A DNA stretch of 6,266 nt from the NCBI GenBank assembly GCA_003244035.1, contig QHBV01000055.1, positions 1 to 6,266 on the forward strand, read 5' to 3'. Below the pieces are notes generated by a model, which saw only the letters and a program-made list of their open reading frames with translations, did not search any database and was not told where the DNA came from. The DNA is from Solirubrobacterales bacterium (GTDB taxonomy: Bacteria; Actinomycetota; Thermoleophilia; Solirubrobacterales; Solirubrobacteraceae). Shown here piece after piece: positions 1-4,793 of the stretch. Every line of letters starts with the position of its first letter. The first letter of the stretch is position 1. Made by a program: the position numbers and the translations under genes.

Positions 1-705
1 CCGCGCCAGCGGGACCGCGACGCTGTCGACCAGCGAGCAAAACACCGCGTCACCCGAGCCCGGCGCGACCGGCAGGTTGACGGTATATCCGATGCCATCC
101 CCGGAGCCGACGTCCGCCGCCGGCCCGGTGCCCGGATACAGCGGCGACTGGTGGATCGAGAGGAACAGGACCTGCGGGTCGGCAGCGAAGACGTCGTTGG
201 TGCCGTTGCCATGATGGACGTCCCAATCGACGATCATCACCCGCTCGCAGCCGCGCACGTCCACCGCGTGGCGGGCAGCCACCGCGACGGCGTTGAACAG
301 GCAGAATCCCATCGCACGGTCAGGCTCGGCGTGATGGCCGGGTGGACGGTGGGCGCTGAATCCGGTCCGACCGCGACCGTCCAGAAGCAGGTCGACGAGG
401 GCCACGGCGCCGCCGGCGGCGTGCGAGGCGGCGTCGAAGGACCCCGGTGAGACGACCGTGTCGGCGTCGATCTGCGCGCCGCCGCGCTCGGAGGCGCGCT
501 CGATCATGTCGATGAGGCGCTCGGAGTGGACCCTCGACAATGCCGCCCGTGAGGCGGCCGGCGAGGCCACGCGCTCGTAGCCCAGCCAACCGCGGCGCTC
601 CAGCTCGTCGAGGACCGCGGGTATGCGGGCCGCCTGCTCGGGGTGGCGACCGGTCTCGTGAGCGAGAGACGAGGGATGATCCAGGAACACGGGCGCGGGA
701 GTCAT
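1..705 (-). CDS. Histone deacetylase superfamily amidohydrolase (AcuC / acetylpolyamine amidohydrolase-like), 3' end outside window
   Basis: Reading the minus strand from ATG at 705-703 gives 235 uninterrupted codons to the window edge; the family usually has about 300-380 residues, so the C-terminal third is missing. The N-terminus carries the family signature H-E-T-G-R-H-P-E (residues 16-23). The active-site block R-P-P-G-H-H-A lies at 120-126, with the paired catalytic histidines at 124-125, followed by G-F-C-L-F-N at 133-138. The strand D-W-D-V-H-H-G-N-G-T at 160-169 supplies the first two zinc ligands, Asp162 and His164. The third zinc Asp and the catalytic Tyr would lie beyond the edge. 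Family members hydrolyse acetyl-amide bonds on protein lysines, acetylpolyamines or similar substrates in the cytoplasm; the true substrate cannot be told here. The gene diverges from nadB with a 20-bp gap. No Shine-Dalgarno precedes the ATG, and a -10-like hexamer lies 7 nt upstream, suggesting a leaderless mRNA. The family assignment is secure; the substrate is unknown. Confidence 0.93.
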   Translation of the reverse strand, partial: MTPAPVFLDHPSSLAHETGRHPEQAARIPAVLDELERRGWLGYERVASPAASRAALSRVHSERLIDMIERASERGGAQIDADTVVSPGSFDAASHAAGGAVALVDLLLDGRGRTGFSAHRPPGHHAEPDRAMGFCLFNAVAVAARHAVDVRGCERVMIVDWDVHHGNGTNDVFAADPQVLFLSIHQSPLYPGTGPAADVGSGDGIGYTVNLPVAPGSGDAVFCSLVDSVAVPLAR

Positions 706-711
706 CGCGGA

Positions 712-717
712 TAACGT
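712..717 (+). promoter_or_regulatory. -10-like hexamer for nadB, leaderless arrangement
   Basis: TAACGT matches TAnnnT and ends 8 bases before the GTG at 726, placing the expected transcription start on or within two bases of the start codon. It overlaps the opposing hexamer (713-718), so the two promoters would compete for one stretch of DNA. No -35 match is evident in the coding sequence upstream. Inference only. Confidence 0.45.
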
Positions 718-718
718 A
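713..718 (-). promoter_or_regulatory. -10-like hexamer for the deacetylase-family gene, leaderless arrangement
   Basis: Read on the minus strand, positions 718 to 713 are TACGTT, fitting the actinobacterial TAnnnT -10 pattern. Seven bases separate it from the ATG at 705, so transcription would start at or next to the start codon. No recognisable -35 (TTGACA-like) lies at the usual distance, and no Shine-Dalgarno is present. This is inference from spacing and a loose consensus only. Confidence 0.45.
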
Positions 719-725
719 CCGAGAG

Positions 726-2186
726 GTGCACCGTGTCGAGGCTCAGGTCGCGGTCGTGGGTGCCGGCGCCGCCGGCCTCCACACGGCGCTCTGCGCGGCT
801 CGCCAGGGGGCTGCGGTGACGCTCGTATCCGCGATGCCGCTGGCCGGATCGTCGAGCTACTGGGCCCAGGGGGGCCTGGCGGCGGCGCTGGCCGCCGACG
901 ACAGCCCCGCGGCCCATCTCGCCGACACGATCGTCGCTGGGCGCGGCTCGGTGCGCGAGTCGGCGGCTCGCGTGCTGTGCGACGAGGCCCCGGCCGCGGT
1001 GCGCGACCTGCAGGAGCTGGGCGTCGCGTTCGACGCCGATCGCCACGGCCAGCTGGCGCTGGGTCTGGAGGGCGGACACTCCCGGCGCCGCGTGGTGCAT
1101 GCGGGCGGAGCCGCCACCGGGCGGCGGATCATCGGCGAGCTGTCGGCGCTGGTCGCCCAGGACGAGCGGATCGCCGTGCTCGAATCAACGCGGGCGGCCC
1201 GCATCCTCACCAGCGACGGGGCGGCCGTGGGCGTCCTGCTTGAGGACGGCACCCGAATCGTAGCCCCGGCGGTGGTGCTGGCCACCGGGGGCGCCGCCGC
1301 GATGTGGTCGCGCACCACCAATCCGATCGGCGCCACGGGCGGCGGGCTGCTGCTGGCCTTCCAGGCGGGCGCTCGGCTGGCCGACCTCGAGCTCATGCAG
1401 TTTCATCCCACCGCCGTGGTCGGCGCCAATGGGGCTGACGGCTTTCTGGTCACCGAGGCGGTCCGCGGCGAGGGCGCCCATCTGCTGGACGCCGCCGGCG
1501 AGCGCTTCGTCGACGAGCTGGCGCCGCGCGACGAGGTGGCGCGCGCCGTCCAGCAGCAGATCGACTCGAGCGACGCGTCGTCGGTCGGCCTCGACATGCG
1601 CCACGTCGACCCGGCGCTGTTTCCCAACGTGGTCGGCGCCTTGCGCAGAGCCGGGATCGACCCCGAGCGCGAGCTCATACCGGTCGCTCCGGCCGCCCAC
1701 TACATGATGGGCGGCGTGGCCACCGACCTGCACGGGCGCACGTCGCTGCGCGGGCTGTTCGCGGTCGGCGAGTGCTCGTGCACGGGCCTGCACGGGGCCA
1801 ACCGGCTGGCCTCCAACTCGCTGAGCGAATGCTTCGTGTTCGGCGAGCGGGCGGCCCGCGCCGCGGTGCAGGACGCGGCGCCGGCGGCCCGCGCGGCGCA
1901 CCTGGACCGCCACGACCCGGCCGTCGGTGCCCCCGACGAGCTATCTGCGGCCTCGCGCCAGGCGCTGTGGCGCTATGCGGGACTTGAGCGCGACGCCGAG
2001 GGCCTGCGCACCCTGGCGCGCGACGAGCACCTGCTGGTCCGGCTGATCGCGACCGGCGCCCTGGCGCGCGAGGAGAGCCGCGGCGCCCATCGGCGGCTCG
2101 ACTTTCCACAGCGCGATCCGGCCCTGGAGAGACACCACGTCACGCTTACCGAGAGCCGCGGTCCGACGCTCGAAAACTGGTCCTGA
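726..2186 (+). CDS. nadB: L-aspartate oxidase NadB
   Basis: FAD enzyme oxidising L-aspartate to iminoaspartate, which NadA condenses with dihydroxyacetone phosphate to quinolinate in de novo NAD synthesis; cytoplasmic. The GTG start at 726 gives 486 aa. The open frame continues to an ATG at 540, but that part is antisense to the deacetylase gene and lies before the Rossmann fold, so I reject it. Seen: FAD dinucleotide-binding G-A-G-A-A-G (12-17); S-S-Y-W-A-Q-G-G-L (42-50); E-G-G-H-S (115-119), which holds the conserved active-site Glu; L-A-T-G-G (186-190); Q-F-H-P-T (225-229); P-R-D-E-V-A-R (267-273); H-Y-M-M-G-G-V (325-331); and G-A-N-R-L-A-S-N-S (357-365). These match NadB rather than its relatives succinate dehydrogenase/fumarate reductase flavoproteins, notably in E-G-G-H-S and the soluble, stand-alone context. 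The C-terminal helical region ends with E-E-S-R-G-A-H and is shorter than in the roughly 540-aa enterobacterial enzyme. nadA and nadC are not in the window. No Shine-Dalgarno precedes the start, which looks leaderless. Very confident in identity. Confidence 0.96.
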   Translation: MHRVEAQVAVVGAGAAGLHTALCAARQGAAVTLVSAMPLAGSSSYWAQGGLAAALAADDSPAAHLADTIVAGRGSVRESAARVLCDEAPAAVRDLQELGVAFDADRHGQLALGLEGGHSRRRVVHAGGAATGRRIIGELSALVAQDERIAVLESTRAARILTSDGAAVGVLLEDGTRIVAPAVVLATGGAAAMWSRTTNPIGATGGGLLLAFQAGARLADLELMQFHPTAVVGANGADGFLVTEAVRGEGAHLLDAAGERFVDELAPRDEVARAVQQQIDSSDASSVGLDMRHVDPALFPNVVGALRRAGIDPERELIPVAPAAHYMMGGVATDLHGRTSLRGLFAVGECSCTGLHGANRLASNSLSECFVFGERAARAAVQDAAPAARAAHLDRHDPAVGAPDELSAASRQALWRYAGLERDAEGLRTLARDEHLLVRLIATGALAREESRGAHRRLDFPQRDPALERHHVTLTESRGPTLENWS

Positions 2187-2218
2187 GCCCCATTTACGGG
2201 AAAACTCCAAGTTCCTGC

Positions 2219-2233
2219 TTAACACGCAGTTAA
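2219..2233. repeat. 15-bp inverted repeat TTAAC-N5-GTTAA (candidate operator)
   Basis: Perfect 5-bp arms separated by five bases, centred at 2226. An overlapping CGCA-N5-TGCG dyad (2225-2237) shares the second arm. The A/T-rich arms in high-GC DNA suggest a protein-binding site more than a terminator, since no T-run follows. Regulator unknown. Confidence 0.4.
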
Positions 2234-2248
2234 TGCGCGCCCGCTGAT

Positions 2249-2263
2249 CAACTTCACAAGTTG
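2249..2263. repeat. 15-bp inverted repeat CAACTT-N3-AAGTTG (candidate operator or small hairpin)
   Basis: Perfect 6-bp arms around CAC, centred at 2256, exactly 30 bp (about three helical turns) from the centre of the preceding inverted repeat. As RNA it could form a short hairpin with a 3-nt loop, but no T-run follows, so it is unlikely to be an intrinsic terminator. Role inferred only. Confidence 0.42.
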
Positions 2264-2275
2264 GCTGAATACTCG

Positions 2276-2294
2276 CCAGTAGCTAAGGCACTGG
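2276..2294 (+). other. Short stem-loop CCAGT / ACTGG in the leader
   Basis: The stem is 5 bp (C-C-A-G-T with A-C-T-G-G) around a 9-nt loop, immediately upstream of the self-complementary GGGCGCCC (2293-2300). It could be structure in a 5' untranslated region; stems this short arise often by chance in GC-rich DNA. Confidence 0.2.
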
Positions 2295-2315
2295 GCGCCC
2301 GGCAGGGAGCCAATG

Positions 2316-2326
2316 AGGAAGGGAGA
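2316..2326 (+). promoter_or_regulatory. Ribosome binding site deciding the GTG start at 2331
   Basis: AGGAAGGGAGA is a strong purine-rich Shine-Dalgarno, with GGGAG ending 5 nt before GTG 2331. A second, in-frame candidate start, ATG 2313, has AGGGAG (2304-2309) only 3 nt upstream, a tight spacing. I therefore prefer 2331. The Shine-Dalgarno GGG can pair with CCC at 2327-2329 across AGA, a minor possible occlusion. Confidence 0.6.
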
Positions 2327-2330
2327 CCCC

Positions 2331-2768
2331 GTGTACCGGTTCAGCCGTGCGATCTACAAGGAGATCGCGTCAGAGATCGTCGAAGACCAGCACGCGTGCA
2401 ACTGTCACGCCAACCACGAGCGGGTTCTCCGCGCCTGTGAGGCGGCGGTGGAGCGGCTGGCGACAGACCGCCACTACTTCGCGCGCCCGGCCCGTACGCT
2501 GTTTCACGACATCCGGGCGTATTTCCCGATGAGTGCGCAGCCTCGGGTGCTGCGTGTGATCGAGCGCTACCTCGAGTGCGCCGACGTGTTCCTGCGCTCG
2601 CAGCCTCAGAACGGCTACGACCTCTACGGGAATCCGCTGCAGTGTCGGGCGAGCACCCGCAAGGGCACGGCGTGCCAGCGGATGCCGCTCCCCCACAACG
2701 GCTACTGCCCATCGCACCAGCACCTCGCCGAGACCGAGGAGCTGGCCGAGGCAGCGCTGGCCGCGTAG
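2331..2768 (+). CDS. Uncharacterised 145-aa protein with C-terminal Cys3-His putative zinc-binding motif
   Basis: I do not recognise a named function. Starting at GTG 2331 (strong ribosome binding site) the product begins M-Y-R-F-S-R-A-I-Y-K-E and has 145 aa; starting at ATG 2313 adds six residues. The N-terminal 90 residues look helical and charged with no signal peptide or membrane segment, so a cytoplasmic location is expected. A C-N-C-H cluster lies at 23-26. The C-terminal block has Cys105, Cys115, Cys126 and His129 in the order C-x9-C-x10-C-x2-H, within text reading R-K-G-T-A-C-Q-R and G-Y-C-P-S-H. This resembles the short C..G..C....YC..H treble-clef-like motif of many small bacterial and phage proteins and probably binds one zinc. 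The tail is Glu/Ala-rich. GC content is lower than its neighbours (about 58% in 2341-2400 by hand count). A nucleic-acid or protein-binding role is possible but unproven. I believe similar proteins occur in Thermoleophilia; this is unverified. Confidence 0.8.
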   Translation: MYRFSRAIYKEIASEIVEDQHACNCHANHERVLRACEAAVERLATDRHYFARPARTLFHDIRAYFPMSAQPRVLRVIERYLECADVFLRSQPQNGYDLYGNPLQCRASTRKGTACQRMPLPHNGYCPSHQHLAETEELAEAALAA

Positions 2769-2781
2769 CGCGCTCGCGCGC
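2768..2781 (+). other. GC-only 5-bp hairpin GCGCG-CTCG-CGCGC after the small gene
   Basis: The perfect 5-bp stem with a CTCG loop begins on the last base of the TAG stop at 2766-2768. There is no T-run, so it is not a classical intrinsic terminator. In high-GC genomes such stems may aid termination or shape the mRNA 3' end, or be chance. Low confidence. Confidence 0.2.
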
Positions 2782-2789
2782 CCAACCGA

Positions 2790-2795
2790 TACCGT
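2790..2795 (+). promoter_or_regulatory. -10-like hexamer for hyuA, leaderless arrangement
   Basis: TACCGT matches TAnnnT and is followed by exactly 6 nt before the ATG at 2802, placing the transcription start at the first base of the start codon. No Shine-Dalgarno precedes that ATG (the six bases are CGGGCG-like). No clear -35. The geometry repeats that seen at 712-726 and 718-705. Confidence 0.45.
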
Positions 2796-2801
2796 CGGGC
2801 G

Positions 2802-4793
2802 ATGCTGCTCGGCGTCGACGTTGGCGGGACGTTCACCGATGCCGTGGTGGCGCTCGACGGACGCCTGATCACCGCCAAGGCGCCGACCACGCCCAGCGAC
2901 CAGTCAGAGGGTGTGCTGGCGGCGATCGAGGCCGCGCTGTCCAAAGCGAACGCCCGCGCTGAGGAGGTCCGCGAGTTCTCGCACGGGATGACGGTGGCGA
3001 CCAACGCGCTGCTGGAGGGCACCGGCGCGCGCACGGCGTTCGTGGCCACCGAGGGGTTCACCGACATCATCGCCCTCGGTCGACAGGGCCGGCCCGAGCT
3101 GTATCGCCTATGCGCGCAGCGACCGGCCCCCCTGACGCCGCACGAAGGTCGCTTCGGCGCCCCCGAGCGGATGAGCCCCGATGGTCCGGTGCGCGAGCTC
3201 GAGGACGCAGCCGCCGCGGATCTGGCCCAAGCGGTCGCCGACTACAAGCCCGAGGCGGTGGCGGTCGCGCTGCTGCACGCCTACCGCCACCCCGAGCACG
3301 AGCTGGCGATCGCCGGGGCGTTGCGCAGCGCGCTGGGCGACGTGCACCTCTCGCTGTCTCACGAGGTGGTGGGCACCTTCCGGGAGTTCGAGCGGGCCAG
3401 CACCACCGAGGTTGACGCCGCGCTGTCGCCGCTGCTGGCCGGTTACCTGCGCCGGCTGGTGGCGCGCTGTGACGAGGCGGGGGTCCCCGAGCCGGCGATC
3501 ATGCAGTCAAACGGTGGCCTGATCGACCTTCAGTCCGCCGCCGGACACGCTGCCTGGACCGTGCTCTCCGGCCCCGCGGGAGGGGCCGCCGGCGCCGCCT
3601 ACGTGGCGCAAGCCGCCGGGACCCCGAATGCGCTGTGCTTCGACATGGGCGGCACCTCCTGCGATGTGTGCGTGGTCGACGACGGGGCCGTGCAGGAGCA
3701 GAGCGCCGGCACGATCGCCGGCCGTCCCCTGGCGCTGCCGATGGTGGCGGTGCACACGGTGGGGGCCGGCGGCGGGTCGATCGCCTGGCGCGACCCCGGC
3801 GGCGCGCTGCGGGTCGGTCCTCGATCGGCGGGCGCCAATCCGGGGCCGGCGTGCTACGGGCGGGGCGGGGCCGAGCCCACCGTGACCGACGCCAATCTGA
3901 TGCTGGGTTACCTGGCGGCCGACGCGTCGCTGGCCGGCGGGGTGGCGCTCGACGCCGGCGCCGCCCGTGATGCGATCACGCAGCTGGCCGAAGCGCTCGA
4001 CCTCGACCCGCTCGCCTGCGCGGAGGGCATCATCCGCGTCGCCAACGCCGAGATGGTGCGCGCGCTGCGAGTGGTCACCGTCGAGCGGGGCATCGATCCG
4101 CGCCGTTATGCGCTGCTGGCCTTTGGGGGCGCCGGTGGCCTGCACGCCGCTCAGATCGCGCGGGAGCTCGGAATCGAGGAGATCGTCTGTCCGCGGGCCT
4201 CCGGGGTGCTCGCCGCCGTCGGCCTCGTCGTCTCCCCCCGCCGACGCGACGTGCAGCGCAGCGTGTTCCTGGGCGGCGACGCGCTCACCGCCGACGCGAT
4301 CGCCGAGGTGGCCGACGAGCTGGGCGATCAGGCCCGCGCCGAGCTGCAGGAGGAGGCGGCGGAGCTGCGCGCCACCTACGAGCTGCGCTATCGCGGCCAG
4401 GCGTTCGAGCTGGCTGTCGACGGCGAGCTGCACCCCGACCCCGAACAGCTTCGGGAGCGGTTCGAGGCGATCCACGAGGAGCGCTACGGCTACCACGACG
4501 CCGAGCAGGAGCTCGAGCTGGTGACGCTGCGCGTCAGCGCGCGGATGCCCGGCATCGATGTCTCCCTCGGGGCGCAGGAGAACGCCGACCCCCCCGAGCG
4601 CGCCCAGCGCAGCGCTACCCTGGACGGCGAGCCAATCGAGCTGGAGGTGCTGCGCGGGAGCCCTCCGCCGGGCACCAAGTTGTCCGGGCCCGCGGTCGTC
4701 GAGCTGGCCGAGTCGACGCTGCTGATCTTGCCCGGCTGGGCCGGCGAGGTCGACGAGCACGGCACGATCCACATCCGCACCGGGGCCGGCTGA
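2802..4793 (+). CDS. hyuA: Hydantoinase/oxoprolinase family ATPase subunit HyuA
   Basis: 663-aa ATP-binding subunit of the hydantoinase A / 5-oxoprolinase / acetone carboxylase beta family, full length for a stand-alone subunit. It has the ASKHA (actin-like) fold: phosphate-1 motif D-V-G-G-T-F-T-D (6-13), H-G-M-T-V-A-T-N-A-L-L-E (61-72), Q-S-N-G-G (235-239), S-G-P-A-G-G (256-261), phosphate-2 motif D-M-G-G-T-S-C-D-V (281-289), G-A-G-G-G-S-I-A-W (321-329), N-P-G-P-A-C-Y-G (346-353) and adenosine-site F-G-G-A-G-G-L-H-A (441-449). A C-terminal beta-rich domain follows from about 490, with Y-E-L-R-Y-R-G-Q-A (526-534). Family members use ATP to activate a carbonyl oxygen by phosphorylation, so their HyuB partner can open a lactam/hydantoin ring or carboxylate a ketone. 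The substrate here (5-oxoproline, N-methylhydantoin, a ketone, caprolactam or other) cannot be decided. The ATG start at 2802 sits right before the first beta strand. It is cytoplasmic, and its stop abuts hyuB. Confidence 0.94.
   Translation: MLLGVDVGGTFTDAVVALDGRLITAKAPTTPSDQSEGVLAAIEAALSKANARAEEVREFSHGMTVATNALLEGTGARTAFVATEGFTDIIALGRQGRPELYRLCAQRPAPLTPHEGRFGAPERMSPDGPVRELEDAAAADLAQAVADYKPEAVAVALLHAYRHPEHELAIAGALRSALGDVHLSLSHEVVGTFREFERASTTEVDAALSPLLAGYLRRLVARCDEAGVPEPAIMQSNGGLIDLQSAAGHAAWTVLSGPAGGAAGAAYVAQAAGTPNALCFDMGGTSCDVCVVDDGAVQEQSAGTIAGRPLALPMVAVHTVGAGGGSIAWRDPGGALRVGPRSAGANPGPACYGRGGAEPTVTDANLMLGYLAADASLAGGVALDAGAARDAITQLAEALDLDPLACAEGIIRVANAEMVRALRVVTVERGIDPRRYALLAFGGAGGLHAAQIARELGIEEIVCPRASGVLAAVGLVVSPRRRDVQRSVFLGGDALTADAIAEVADELGDQARAELQEEAAELRATYELRYRGQAFELAVDGELHPDPEQLRERFEAIHEERYGYHDAEQELELVTLRVSARMPGIDVSLGAQENADPPERAQRSATLDGEPIELEVLRGSPPPGTKLSGPAVVELAESTLLILPGWAGEVDEHGTIHIRTGAG

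Larger units (their letters stand above)
2187..2330. other. Low-GC intergenic leader between nadB and the small Cys/His protein gene
   Basis: This is the longest gap in the window. A hand count over 2191-2280 gives about 49% G+C, far below the flanking genes. It contains two 15-bp inverted repeats (2219-2233 and 2249-2263), a 5-bp stem (2276-2294) and the Shine-Dalgarno of the next gene. I see no convincing -35/-10 pair with correct spacing, no GC hairpin followed by a T-run that would end nadB transcription, and no known riboswitch consensus. It may hold the promoter and operator of the small gene, or simply be part of a nadB-led transcript. Confidence 0.55.

Noticed and set aside
151..450. 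Plus-strand open frame of 99 codons in the left flank
   Set aside because: It lies antisense to the deacetylase-family gene, whose zinc-site motifs are encoded on the minus strand over the same bases.
540..725. Upstream extension of the nadB frame to ATG 540, adding 62 residues
   Set aside because: The added residues are Arg/Pro/Ala-rich low-complexity text antisense to the well-supported deacetylase gene, whereas GTG 726 places the Rossmann G-A-G-A-A-G at residue 12 as in other NadB proteins.
1185..1913. Antisense open frame of 242 codons inside nadB
   Set aside because: This is a shadow of nadB codon usage; the composition is Gly/Arg/Ala-rich and no motif or ribosome binding site supports it.
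2187..2220. Intrinsic terminator after nadB
   Set aside because: No GC-rich hairpin followed by a T-run is present in the first 35 bases or further into the gap.
2261..2285. Sigma-70 type promoter TTGGCT (2261-2266) with TAGCTA (2280-2285)
   Set aside because: The spacer is only 13 bp against the usual 16-18, and TAGCTA lacks the final T of the -10 consensus.
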